NCBI GenBank assembly: GCA_019823025.1
Contig: CP081940.1
Location: 868,001-932,000, forward strand
Length of the DNA: 64,000 bases
Direction of reading: 5' to 3'
DNA from: Methylophilales bacterium
GTDB taxonomy: Bacteria > Pseudomonadota > Gammaproteobacteria > Burkholderiales > Methylophilaceae
The position numbers were made by a program, and so were the translations under genes. Of the stretch, positions 31,991-42,711 are shown piece by piece. The notes beneath the pieces were generated by a model. It was given only the letters and a program-made list of their open reading frames with translations, searched no databases and was not told the origin of the DNA. Numbering within the stretch: the first letter of the stretch is position 1; the number at the start of each line of letters is the position of its first letter.

Positions 31991-32821
31991 TTAGCTAAAT
32001 GTAAAAATTGGTATGGAAAGTTCATTCATTTTTTCAGCAATCCGAATCATTTCTTGATCATTGAGCCTCCCAAGATTATAAAGCGTTTTCTGTTCGGTGG
32101 GTCTAGCAAGACTATATAAATGAATGCTAGTTATTTTTTTTTCATAGGGTTTTAGAAAGTTCACATAGTCAGAAACTTCACTTTCTTTTGGAAGTTGCCC
32201 ATTTATTTTGGTTAGACAAGTTTGAATGACTGTTGAGGATATGGATAGAGCTGATTCAAGATTTTTTTTGATTTGGTTATGGGTTAAATTAACTTGATTC
32301 AATTGTTTAATAGTCTCAGTATTTACAGAGTCAATTTTAAACCATATTTCTTTTGCCAGCGGCATTTCTTGCCATGCATCCTGAATCTCTCTCTCGGACA
32401 AATAGCTACCGTTGGTGATTAGTCTAATTTTAACGTCTTTAGGAAATTGACTGTCAGCGAACTCTTTCTCAATAATTCCCAGAACACTTTTAAATTCTTT
32501 ACAAGCAGTTGGCTCACCATTTCCAGATAGAGCAATATCTTTAAACTTAGTACCGGGGTTAGTATGTTTATCTATAAAATCTCCTTTAACTATATTGTTG
32601 AGCCAATCTTTTAATTCATTTCGGAGACGATTTAGATCTATAGATTCAGGTTTACCTCGTTTTAAATTAGGGATCTCACAATAGATACACTGCCAATTAC
32701 ATTTATTATTTGTATTTAAATTTATACCAAGAGACAACCCTCCAGCTCTCCTTGAAACTACTGGATATACATAGCGACTATTAAAAGTATCGCGGTTATG
32801 GTTTGTGACAATGAGTTTCAT
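31991..32821 (-). CDS. Radical SAM protein (COG0731-like) of unknown substrate
   Basis: This is a 276-residue radical SAM protein. The cluster motif is CNWQCIYCEIP (CxxxCxxC) near residues 38-45, followed by a TIM-barrel with LSGNGEPTACKEF near 100 (the GGE-equivalent) and IRLITNGSYLS near 137. It resembles the wyosine-synthesis-like radical SAM group, but no extra cluster or substrate domain is visible. Its stop abuts the start of the PQQ dehydrogenase, and the glycosidase-family phosphorylase gene is upstream, so it is probably part of this operon. Function unknown. Confidence 0.8.
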   Translation of the reverse strand: MKLIVTNHNRDTFNSRYVYPVVSRRAGGLSLGINLNTNNKCNWQCIYCEIPNLKRGKPESIDLNRLRNELKDWLNNIVKGDFIDKHTNPGTKFKDIALSGNGEPTACKEFKSVLGIIEKEFADSQFPKDVKIRLITNGSYLSEREIQDAWQEMPLAKEIWFKIDSVNTETIKQLNQVNLTHNQIKKNLESALSISSTVIQTCLTKINGQLPKESEVSDYVNFLKPYEKKITSIHLYSLARPTEQKTLYNLGRLNDQEMIRIAEKMNELSIPIFTFS

Positions 32822-32848
32822 AATAAAAAGTTTACCTATTATGATACG

Positions 32849-34585
32849 TTATTTATTAGAGAGCCATATTGATTTATAGGGTTTTAATTTTATTTCTTGG
32901 TATAAATTTTTGAGTGATTTGCCCGAGATAAGGTCACTCCAGCGGTCAGTCTCAATCATATTTAGTAAGGACGGATTAAAAGTTACAGTTTTGTTAGAAA
33001 CATTATGAATACTAAATATACTTTGTTCGCGATCTAAGCTCTGCCGCCATAGACCAAATATTGATTCATTTATTTCTAAGGTAAACTGTGTCGCATTGGG
33101 ATGAAATGCCTTCTGTTTTTTTCTAACCTCAATAAGTCGTAATAATTCAAAAAAAATTTTCTTGTGATGGGTCCTTGAACCCAATTTTTTCTCAATATCT
33201 TCTAATGACCACTGATGGCGATTAATTGAACGATTTTGTGATGAATGGAGTAATTTTTTATAATCATTTTTAGTTGCCAGTAGACTGTGTATATAGAATG
33301 CAGGTATTCCCTCCATTGCAAGCATAATGGTGTGTGCACAAATAAACCTTTGGTTTTGCATGCGATCCAGTCCATCTTTAATATGATATTTAAAAGCATC
33401 AAATAAGCTAATATTAATTTCATAGGGTTCACTTATATGCCCTGTGGTTCGATAGGAAATTTTACCGTTAGCTTTTTTAGCGCTTGAAATTAATGCAGCA
33501 ATTTCAGACTTTTCAAGAATATTTTCTACTGACCTAAGGCCTATCCCATCATGACTCGCAATAAAGTTAAAGTAAGTAGTTCCAAACATTGCGGGAGGCA
33601 TTCTCATAAGCCATTGTTTCAATTTATGACTACTATTATTTAATAAACTATGCATTATGAGTGGAGGGAGAGCAAAGTTATAAACCAGATGTGCTTCATT
33701 ACGATTTCCAAAATAAGAGAGATTTTCACGGTTAGGAATATTTGTCTCAGTAATTAAATAGGCTTTATCCGAATAATGATCAATTAATGTTCGAACTAGT
33801 CTCACAAACTCATGTGTTTCAGTTAGGTTTATACAGTTTGTATTTAGATCTTTCCAAAGAAACGCGATTGCATCTAGACGTAATATTTGAGACCCTTTAT
33901 CAAGATAATTTTTGACAATTTTTAGCATTTCTATCATAACCTCAGGATTTTGATAGTTTAGGTCTGGTTGATCTGGGCCAAAAGTACACCATACATATTT
34001 TTTACCACTGGCTGTATTGATCTCTTGTAATAAATCAGAGGTTCGTGGTCTGATAACTTTTTTGGTGTTTGTTTTTTTTGGTAAATCTAAAAAGAAATCT
34101 ACTCCTGGCTTATGATTATTTTTGAATTGTTCAAACCATTGACTTCTTGATGAGCAATGATTAATGACGACATCTGTCATTAGCTTATAATTTTTTGCAA
34201 TTTCCTCAATATCACTCCAAGTACCAAAACCTTCATTAACTTTTGTAAAATCAATAACTGCAAATCCATCGTCTGAGCTGTATGGAAAGTAAGGTAATAT
34301 ATGGACAGAATTTATTGTTTTTTTTATGTACTTAGAAAGGAAATTTCTTAAGTTTTTAAGAGGAGCTTTTTTTTGATTAATGAACGTATTTGCATAAGTG
34401 ATTAAAATAATATCCTCTTGCCCCCACTTCGTATTCGAGAGGTTTGGTTGAATAGGATTTTTTTTTTCAAAAAAAATATTAAAAATTGTTTGACTTAATT
34501 TATGGTTTTTTTTATTTTTATAAATTTGGTTAAGATGGTATTTGATTTTTAACTTTAGTTGCTGTCTAGTTTTCTCTTGTTGCAT
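32849..34585 (-). CDS. GH13_18-type sugar phosphorylase, probably glucosylglycerate phosphorylase
   Basis: This is a 578-residue alpha-amylase-superfamily protein of the sucrose-phosphorylase subfamily (GH13_18). The catalytic residues are visible: nucleophile D238 in ILRLDAIAF, acid/base E280 in YLITETNIPN and transition-state D346 in FIASHDGIG. An early HILPYFPYSSDDGFAV segment (94-110) is typical of the group. Members use phosphate to split sucrose or glucosylglycerate. Because it lies just 4 bp downstream of gpgS in one operon with gpgP, glucosylglycerate phosphorylase is the better guess over sucrose phosphorylase. The specificity is inference. Confidence 0.82.
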   Translation of the reverse strand: MQQEKTRQQLKLKIKYHLNQIYKNKKNHKLSQTIFNIFFEKKNPIQPNLSNTKWGQEDIILITYANTFINQKKAPLKNLRNFLSKYIKKTINSVHILPYFPYSSDDGFAVIDFTKVNEGFGTWSDIEEIAKNYKLMTDVVINHCSSRSQWFEQFKNNHKPGVDFFLDLPKKTNTKKVIRPRTSDLLQEINTASGKKYVWCTFGPDQPDLNYQNPEVMIEMLKIVKNYLDKGSQILRLDAIAFLWKDLNTNCINLTETHEFVRLVRTLIDHYSDKAYLITETNIPNRENLSYFGNRNEAHLVYNFALPPLIMHSLLNNSSHKLKQWLMRMPPAMFGTTYFNFIASHDGIGLRSVENILEKSEIAALISSAKKANGKISYRTTGHISEPYEINISLFDAFKYHIKDGLDRMQNQRFICAHTIMLAMEGIPAFYIHSLLATKNDYKKLLHSSQNRSINRHQWSLEDIEKKLGSRTHHKKIFFELLRLIEVRKKQKAFHPNATQFTLEINESIFGLWRQSLDREQSIFSIHNVSNKTVTFNPSLLNMIETDRWSDLISGKSLKNLYQEIKLKPYKSIWLSNK

Positions 34586-34589
34586 AAAG

Positions 34590-35813
34590 CTATCCTGAGT
34601 ATTCTTTTATATCGTCATTTACAGCTTGGATAATTTCTTGTTTTATCTCTGGTAAGGCACTTGTCACTCTTGTCCAACTAGGAATAAATGGTGTTTCCAT
34701 AGGATTATCTAAAAAGTGTTGGCCGGCGTTAAGTATATTTTCTGCGAAGAGTTCAACAGCTTTCTCTTCTGCGTGAATATCAAAATTTAATCCATTGATT
34801 GTGGCATCATTGTGATAGGTCTCGACAAAATCTAGTGCTATTCTGAAGTATGTTGCTTTCAGAGAGCGAAATGTTTCGTTATTAAAAACCAAGCCATTTG
34901 TAGCCAACTTCCTAAAAATTGATTTACTGATATCAATCGACATTTTGGAGAGGCCTTTAGTAGAATCTTTTACGCTTAAATCCTGATGTTTGTGATCATA
35001 TTTATCAGCTATATCAACCTGACATAATCGGTTGTTTGCATAGTTACGATTCATTTCAGATAAGATTCCAACTTCTAAGCCCCAATCGCTTGGAATTCGG
35101 AGGTCATTTAATACCTCAGTTCTTAAAGAAAATTCACCCGACAATGCATAACGAAAGCTATTGAGGTATTCAAGATAGTTGTTTGCAGGAAAAATTCTCA
35201 TCAATGCACGAATTAAAGGAGTAACAAGAAGGCGACATACACGTCCATTGATTCTATCCTCAGATACTCTGGCATAGTAGCCTTTGCAAAATTGATAATT
35301 AAAACTCGGATTTGCAACAGGATAAATAAGTTTTGCTAGCAAATCTTTTTTATAGGTAAGGATGTCACAGTCATGTAGCGCTATGGCTTCAAGCTTTTCT
35401 TCAGCTAAAACATAGCCAAAGCAATACCATACGTTTCTACCTTTTCCTAGCTCTGTCGGCGCAAGTTTTTTATCAATTAACTTTTGGTGAATTTTTTTTA
35501 GCCTGGGACCGTCATTCCATAAGACGATTACATCCTGAGGGAGCGAAGAAAAAAAACTTAATGCATCACGATATTCGTATTTTGATGCTTGATCCAACCC
35601 TACAATGATCTTATCAATGAAGTGGACATGTTTTAGTTCTTCAACGATGTTCTTTAGAGCTGGCTTGAGTAGCTCTGAATAAAGCGATGGTAAAACCAAA
35701 CCCAAAGGCCTACTTTTTGAAAATTCTATCAATTCCTTTTCTAAATTCTCTGGATGTTGTGATCTTAGATTATGAAGATTCGTCACAATTCCATTTTGGT
35801 AAAAATCACTCAT
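34590..35813 (-). CDS. gpgS: Glucosyl-3-phosphoglycerate synthase
   Basis: This GT-A glycosyltransferase (family GT81-like) transfers glucose from a nucleotide sugar to 3-phosphoglycerate. It has 407 residues. The metal-binding DxD-like element is ALHDCDILTY near 147; PLGLVLPSLYSEL near 36 and IDKIIVGLDQASK near 66 form the nucleotide-sugar fold, and SGEFSLRTEVL near 228 is a family acceptor-site segment. Its start overlaps the upstream phosphatase gene by 4 bp and the phosphorylase gene follows after 4 bp. Mannosyl specificity is possible but less likely. Confidence 0.88.
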   Translation of the reverse strand: MSDFYQNGIVTNLHNLRSQHPENLEKELIEFSKSRPLGLVLPSLYSELLKPALKNIVEELKHVHFIDKIIVGLDQASKYEYRDALSFFSSLPQDVIVLWNDGPRLKKIHQKLIDKKLAPTELGKGRNVWYCFGYVLAEEKLEAIALHDCDILTYKKDLLAKLIYPVANPSFNYQFCKGYYARVSEDRINGRVCRLLVTPLIRALMRIFPANNYLEYLNSFRYALSGEFSLRTEVLNDLRIPSDWGLEVGILSEMNRNYANNRLCQVDIADKYDHKHQDLSVKDSTKGLSKMSIDISKSIFRKLATNGLVFNNETFRSLKATYFRIALDFVETYHNDATINGLNFDIHAEEKAVELFAENILNAGQHFLDNPMETPFIPSWTRVTSALPEIKQEIIQAVNDDIKEYSG

Positions 35814-36559
35814 AGTTCACTCACTAAATTAATTAATGCATTATTCCATCCTAATGGCCCAATTTCCTTTGTTCGAATAATATTTGGGTGATCGATTTGC
35901 GGGAAATTTTTATAAGGATGTTTCACCAAAATAGCATAATCAGCTATTTTTAACATCTTAATATCATTCTCACTATCACCCAATGCTATTGTAGTGACTG
36001 GAACTCTAAATTCGTTTTCATAAGCCTTTTTGATCCATAATAGTGCATCTGCTTTAGTATATTGCCCTGAAATGGTTAAAAATCGGCCCCCTTGTGCTGC
36101 AACTAAAGACTTTTTTTCAATTAACGTTATGAAATTTTTTAATTTTTTATACTCGTCGTTCCATAAAATAGGTTCAGAGTGCTCTCTTTTCATTGCATTT
36201 TCTGCATGTTTCTCAGTAAGCCCAGTATATTTTTTTAGTTGATTAGGTGAAAAGTCAGAGAATAACTCAAACGAAAATTTTTTTCTTAGAGATTCAAGAA
36301 AGCTCTTAATATCTTTGTGCGCAACTCCAAAGGCAATTTTTTTTCTAAAAAAAATACCAGACCCATTTTCGTAAATAAAGGGATAATGATTGCCCATAGA
36401 TTTTTTGATAGCAATCATCTCCTGATAAGTTTTACTACTTGCAAGTATCAGTGGAATTCCTTTTTTTTCAAGTAACTTTAGAGCGGGTATTGCTGGATTA
36501 AAGGAATAATTTTCATGATCTAGAAGGGTTGCATCTAGATCACTATAGACCAATAACAT
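35810..36559 (-). CDS. gpgP: HAD-family glucosyl/mannosyl-3-phosphoglycerate phosphatase
   Basis: This is a HAD-superfamily IIB phosphatase of 249 residues. Motif I is YSDLDATLLDH near residues 5-15, with Ala where many relatives have Gly. ILASSKTYQEM near 38 gives motif II and TTIALGDSENDIKMLKIADY near 190 gives motif IV. It dephosphorylates the GpgS product to free glucosylglycerate. The 4-bp overlap with gpgS supports this pairing. Mannosyl-3-phosphoglycerate phosphatase is the near homologue. Confidence 0.87.
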   Translation of the reverse strand: MLLVYSDLDATLLDHENYSFNPAIPALKLLEKKGIPLILASSKTYQEMIAIKKSMGNHYPFIYENGSGIFFRKKIAFGVAHKDIKSFLESLRKKFSFELFSDFSPNQLKKYTGLTEKHAENAMKREHSEPILWNDEYKKLKNFITLIEKKSLVAAQGGRFLTISGQYTKADALLWIKKAYENEFRVPVTTIALGDSENDIKMLKIADYAILVKHPYKNFPQIDHPNIIRTKEIGPLGWNNALINLVSEL

Positions 36560-36564
36560 GATAA

Positions 36565-37167
36565 TTAGTTTTTATTGAACCACATCCTTCTCAATGTACC
36601 GTCTTTATCAATAAGAGAGTGTTTTATTGCACCGAGAATATGGAATATTAGAAGAAATAAAAGAAGCAAACCAAAAATTTCATGGAATTCATAAAATAAT
36701 TCCCTGATTGCTTTGTCATCAAAACCAGGAATTACTTTAATACCAAACCATTTGATTCCATATTTACTGCCAGCTGACATAATGATTCCTGATAGAGGGA
36801 TGAGAAACATAAGCAGATAAAGTGAGTGATGCGTGGCTTTGGCTAAGCGCTTTTCCCAAAGTTTCATCGAACTAAGAAAAGCAGGCGGGCGATGGGTAAA
36901 CCTCCAGTACATCCTTAAAACAATAAGCATAAGTAAACTCAGGCCCACTGACTTATGAAGATTAAAGTAAAAGGATCTTTGTGATTGTTCCTCTTCTACT
37001 TCCCATGTTATGAGGCCCAAATTAAATATATCAAAACTAGTAGTCTTAGGCGTTTCTTTAGGTAGTTCAGTCATAAACCAACCAAGAACAAACATAAATA
37101 AAATGGCAATGCCAATCAACCAATGAAGGGCAATGGCTACGTTTGTGTATTTGATATTATTATTCAT
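36565..37167 (-). CDS. Cytochrome b561 family protein
   Basis: This is a di-heme membrane cytochrome of about 200 residues with four to five transmembrane helices. Histidines suitable for heme ligation are in VAIALHWLIGIA near 15, YFNLHKSVGLSLL near 70, ELFYEFHEIFGLL near 160 and LLIFHILGAIKHSLID near 176. Such proteins pass electrons between periplasmic carriers and the quinone pool. It lies 5 bp upstream of gpgP on the same strand and is divergent from the metallohydrolase gene, with 49 bp between them. Confidence 0.87.
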   Translation of the reverse strand: MNNNIKYTNVAIALHWLIGIAILFMFVLGWFMTELPKETPKTTSFDIFNLGLITWEVEEEQSQRSFYFNLHKSVGLSLLMLIVLRMYWRFTHRPPAFLSSMKLWEKRLAKATHHSLYLLMFLIPLSGIIMSAGSKYGIKWFGIKVIPGFDDKAIRELFYEFHEIFGLLLLFLLIFHILGAIKHSLIDKDGTLRRMWFNKN

Positions 37168-37216
37168 CTGGCAAGTAAACTAGTTAAATTTTATAAACAG
37201 ATTATAATAAATTTAC

Positions 37217-38167
37217 ATGATTAGATATAGAAAAAACTTTTTTTTGAAACATTCTTTGGTGTTAATTTTCTTACTCATTTTTAGTAAGTTTATTTATGCT
37301 TCAAGTCCTTCAATTGAATTTGAAGAAGTTGCTCCAGGCATTTTTGTTCATCAAGGTGAGCACTTGGACGTAGACGAAACATACCATGGAGACATTGCAA
37401 ACATTGGCTTTATTGTTGGAGAAGAATCAATTGCCGTCATTGATTCGGGAGGTTCTCTTAAAATTGGTAACGAACTTAAAACGGCAATTAGAAAATTTTC
37501 TAAATTACCCGTTCGATATGTAATCAACACCCATGTTCATCTTGATCATATTTATGGGAACGCTTCCTTTGTTGGAGAAAATGTAGATTTTATAGGTCAT
37601 GTTGAATTACCCAAAGCCATGGCACTTAGAAAAGAGTTTTATGAGCGTATCAATCTCGAATACCTTGATGTTCCCAATGATCAATCTATCCAAATTGCAC
37701 CTAATATATTAATTAAACCGAATGAAAGTAAAATTTTTGACTTGGGCAATAGAAAAATAAAAGTCACGGCCTACTCGATCGCCCATACAAAAACCGATGT
37801 TACCGTCGAAGATTTAAGAACTAAGACACTTTGGGCAGGAGATTTATTATTCACAGAAAGAACCCCAGTCATTGATGGTGATATTCACGGGTTCATAGAC
37901 GTTATCGACAAAATTTTAATGTTGGATATTGATCAAGTCATCCCTGGTCATGGGACTCCTACAAAAAAATGGAAAGAAGCTTTTTTAAAAGAACAAAATT
38001 ATTTTAAATTATTAAGAGACGAAGTTAGGTTGGCGATTGATAATGATCAGGACCTTCAATTAACAATTGATACAGCAGGCCAATCGGAGTCAGAAAAATG
38101 GGAGTTATTTGATATCCAAAACGGTAGAAATATAAATAAAATATTTCCTACGATGGAGTGGGAGTAA
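37217..38167 (+). CDS. Metallo-beta-lactamase-fold hydrolase (quinoprotein relay type)
   Basis: This is an exported zinc hydrolase of 316 residues. It has an N-terminal signal peptide (about 1-28, ends FIYASS) and the MBL metal motif VINTHVHLDHIYGN near 110 (HxHxDH). Further ligands are AYSIAHTKTDVTVED near 188, LWAGDLLF near 212 and VIPGHGTP near 248. It resembles the quinoprotein relay system zinc metallohydrolase family found with PQQ dehydrogenases in methylotrophs. A PQQ dehydrogenase lipoprotein and cytochrome b561 lie nearby, which supports that call. The substrate is unknown. Confidence 0.8.
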   Translation: MIRYRKNFFLKHSLVLIFLLIFSKFIYASSPSIEFEEVAPGIFVHQGEHLDVDETYHGDIANIGFIVGEESIAVIDSGGSLKIGNELKTAIRKFSKLPVRYVINTHVHLDHIYGNASFVGENVDFIGHVELPKAMALRKEFYERINLEYLDVPNDQSIQIAPNILIKPNESKIFDLGNRKIKVTAYSIAHTKTDVTVEDLRTKTLWAGDLLFTERTPVIDGDIHGFIDVIDKILMLDIDQVIPGHGTPTKKWKEAFLKEQNYFKLLRDEVRLAIDNDQDLQLTIDTAGQSESEKWELFDIQNGRNINKIFPTMEWE

Positions 38168-38168
38168 C

Positions 38169-38201
38169 TCCAGACATAAGCATGACGTATCTATGTCTGG
38201 A
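38169..38201 (+). terminator. Hairpin between convergent genes
   Basis: A 10-bp perfect inverted repeat (TCCAGACATA / TATGTCTGGA) with a 13-base loop starts 2 bp after the metallohydrolase stop and ends 7 bp before the DoxX-like stop. There is only a weak T-run on either side, so it may act as a bidirectional terminator or an mRNA-stabilising hairpin. Confidence 0.6.
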
Positions 38202-38207
38202 ATCTAA

Positions 38208-38618
38208 TTATTTGCCTTTCTTACAACCATCAATACTGTAGCCAGTCTCTGGGTTTAACGCTAAGTGCAGAAGACCGCCACAAATTGCAAGATATTGAAG
38301 TGACATTAATAATAGCGGTTGCCCTCCTAAAGCGTTCATAAAGTAAATTATTGCCCATACAAATGAATAAACTGAAAGAACATAAGAAGTAATTTTGATT
38401 TTGTAACCAATAATTAGAGTAAATCCTGCAATGAGCTGAACAAGTATACTGATAGGCGCAAAAATTCCTGGTATGCCTCTGGCACCTAATAAATCTTGAT
38501 ATAAAGCATAACCGTTAGGGGTGTTGTAGATATTGTTGATGATAAAAAGAACAGATACAAAAAATATGAGTGCCATTAACACTCGAGAGATAACACCTAA
38601 TAATTTACACACAGTCAT
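38208..38618 (-). CDS. DoxX family membrane protein
   Basis: This is a 136-residue, four-transmembrane-helix protein of the DoxX/SURF4 type. The segments include MALIFFVSVLFIINNIYNT near 16, APISILVQLIAGFTLIIGYK near 56 and SLQYLAICGGLLHLALNPE near 105, which ends in a short polar tail. The family is linked to redox or quinone-related processes, but the function here cannot be fixed. It stands alone, convergent to the metallohydrolase, 57 bp downstream of mutY. Confidence 0.75.
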   Translation of the reverse strand: MTVCKLLGVISRVLMALIFFVSVLFIINNIYNTPNGYALYQDLLGARGIPGIFAPISILVQLIAGFTLIIGYKIKITSYVLSVYSFVWAIIYFMNALGGQPLLLMSLQYLAICGGLLHLALNPETGYSIDGCKKGK

Positions 38619-38675
38619 TTTTCCTTAATAGTAATTAAAATGAATAATGCCTTTTTATGGAAAACTCTGCAAGTT

Positions 38676-39725
38676 TTAAACACTCTCGAAAGAGTTTAGA
38701 ATTTTTTTAATAGGGCTAGGCAAAGCAGCATTTTTTAAATTATTTCTCTCAATCCATTTGTAATTATCAATTCTAGGGAGCCCAAGCTTATCCAACAATA
38801 TATATTGAAAATGAATATTTAGTTTATAGTGCGTAAATGCAGTCTTGTGTTTACCTAATTTTAAAATTTTAAAATTACCTTCACCTAGATTTTCTTTTAT
38901 CCAATTTTCAGAATTCTCAAAATTTTCTAATTCAGGCATGGACCAAAGGCCTGCCCAAATTCCCTTTGATGGTTTTTTTTTGAATAAATAGGAATCATCA
39001 GAATTAATTACTAATAAATAAATCTCTTTTGTCGGTAAGGTTTTTTTTGGTTTAGAAATAGGAATGTCTTTTGTTAAATTTTTCTTAAAACTAATACACT
39101 CTCTTTGTAAGGGGCAATTATTACACAGCGGCTGACTTCTTTTACAGACAGTTGCGCCTAAATCCATCAGTGCTTGGGTGTAGGTTTGAATATATTTATT
39201 GGTTTTCGGTAAATTGTCAGAAGCTATTTCCCATAATTTTTTTTCTACTGAAAGTTTTCCAGCCCATTCCATAATTCCGAAGTGTCTTGTAAATACGCGT
39301 TTAACATTTCCATCTAAAATGGGCTTCTTTTCTTTAAAGGCGAATGCAGAAATTGCTCCCGCTGTTGAGCGACCAATCCCTGGTAAAGTTAAAAGTGTAT
39401 CGAATGATGATGGGAATTTACCATCATAATTTTTTGAAATTTCTATAGCTGTTTTGTGTAAGTTCCTTGCTCGAGCGTAATAACCGAGTCCACTCCACAA
39501 TTCAAGAACCCTTTCTTCTTCTGCATTAGCAAGGGCATCTATATTCGGAAAACGCTTAATAAATTTTTCAAAATAAGTTAAAACAGTACTAACTTGCGTC
39601 TGTTGAAGCATAATCTCTGACAACCAAATAAGATAAGGATTATCTGTATTTTGCCATGGCAAGTTATGTCGCCCTGATCTCTTATGCCATTGAATTAGTT
39701 GGTCTGAAATAAAACCCATAATCAA
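38676..39725 (-). CDS. mutY: A/G-specific adenine glycosylase
   Basis: MutY removes adenine mispaired with 8-oxoguanine. It has 349 residues. The helix-hairpin-helix and catalytic Asp are in TLPGIGRSTAGAISAFAFKEK followed by PILDGNVKRVFTR near 115-145. The [4Fe-4S] cysteines are in CKRSQPLCNNCPLQREC near 192. The C-terminal NUDIX-like 8-oxoG-recognition domain (about 225-345) contains KGIWAGLWSMPE. The start is a second in-frame ATG-rich region, so the first two residues are uncertain. uppP precedes it by 6 bp. Confidence 0.95.
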   Translation of the reverse strand: MIMGFISDQLIQWHKRSGRHNLPWQNTDNPYLIWLSEIMLQQTQVSTVLTYFEKFIKRFPNIDALANAEEERVLELWSGLGYYARARNLHKTAIEISKNYDGKFPSSFDTLLTLPGIGRSTAGAISAFAFKEKKPILDGNVKRVFTRHFGIMEWAGKLSVEKKLWEIASDNLPKTNKYIQTYTQALMDLGATVCKRSQPLCNNCPLQRECISFKKNLTKDIPISKPKKTLPTKEIYLLVINSDDSYLFKKKPSKGIWAGLWSMPELENFENSENWIKENLGEGNFKILKLGKHKTAFTHYKLNIHFQYILLDKLGLPRIDNYKWIERNNLKNAALPSPIKKILNSFESV

Positions 39726-39731
39726 TTTTTA

Positions 39732-40529
39732 CTAGAAAAAATAAATAACAGCAATTATTCCAATAAGAATCCTATACCAACCAAATATGACAAAGTCATG
39801 GTTGGCTACATACTTGATAAAAACTTTTATAATTAATAAAGCACTCACAAATGCGGTGATAAAGCCAATTGAGAAGATGGGTACATGATGCATGTTGAGT
39901 AAAGAAAAGTTGGTTGCTAAATCAAATAACGAAGCGGCAAATATAATGGGGATAGCTAAGAAAAACGAAAATTCAGTGGCCGTTTTTCGATCCAGCCCCG
40001 ATATTAAACCACCCATGATAGTAGACGCAGACCTTGAAACCCCTGGAATTAAAGCAAAACATTGGGCCAAGCCTACGACTAAAGCTTGCTTTTTTGTAAT
40101 CTGATCAACATTTGTTTTTGTTTTAATGGTTAATTTTTTTTCAATTAAAATCATTATAAAACCACCAATTATCAGACTGATACCGACGATTATTGGGTTA
40201 AAGAGATAAAACTTAATCATTTTATGAAATAAAAGTCCCATTATCGCAGCTGGAAGGAAGGCAATGAATAGATGGAGAATAAAGTTTTGGGCGACTTTTT
40301 CATGCAAAGCCCCTTTAAAGGTCAATATTAATTTGTTTTTGTATTGAACGATAACGGCGAGGATGGCGCCGAGCTGTATAAAAATTTCAAAAACTTTACT
40401 TGAGTCGTCGTTAAATTGTAAAAGCTCAGCTGCTAAAATCAAATGGCCAGTAGAGCTGACGGGTATAAACTCAGTGATTCCTTCAACAATCCCGAGAATA
40501 AAGGCTACCCATAAAAGATATAAATCCAT
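39732..40529 (-). CDS. uppP: Undecaprenyl-diphosphatase
   Basis: UppP (BacA) recycles undecaprenyl pyrophosphate to the monophosphate carrier for peptidoglycan synthesis. The 265-residue polytopic protein shows GIVEGITEFIPVSSTGHLIL near 13, with the catalytic Glu and the (E/Q)xxxE motif. GLAQCFALIPGVSRSASTIMGG near 150 holds the PGxSRS motif. The gene lies between mutY and thiC, 22 bp from the thiC stop. Confidence 0.96.
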   Translation of the reverse strand: MDLYLLWVAFILGIVEGITEFIPVSSTGHLILAAELLQFNDDSSKVFEIFIQLGAILAVIVQYKNKLILTFKGALHEKVAQNFILHLFIAFLPAAIMGLLFHKMIKFYLFNPIIVGISLIIGGFIMILIEKKLTIKTKTNVDQITKKQALVVGLAQCFALIPGVSRSASTIMGGLISGLDRKTATEFSFFLAIPIIFAASLFDLATNFSLLNMHHVPIFSIGFITAFVSALLIIKVFIKYVANHDFVIFGWYRILIGIIAVIYFF

Positions 40530-40551
40530 TAATATTCCTTAAAATGCCTCG

Positions 40552-42578
<2,027 letters not shown>

Positions 42579-42711
42579 ATAAACTACTTGATTATCATGC
42601 TTATAGCAAGGTAAGCATGATATTTTTAATGAAAATAACCTCCGTTTTTTGACCGTCTCAGCTATAATTGATTCTAAATTATTCTAAATTTTTTTCAGAG
42701 CTTACAAATAA

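Noticed and set aside
32849..34585. Sucrose phosphorylase as the name for the GH13_18 gene
   Set aside because: The family fits, but the gene is directly coupled to gpgS and gpgP and no sucrose-metabolism gene is nearby, so glucosylglycerate phosphorylase is the more economical guess.
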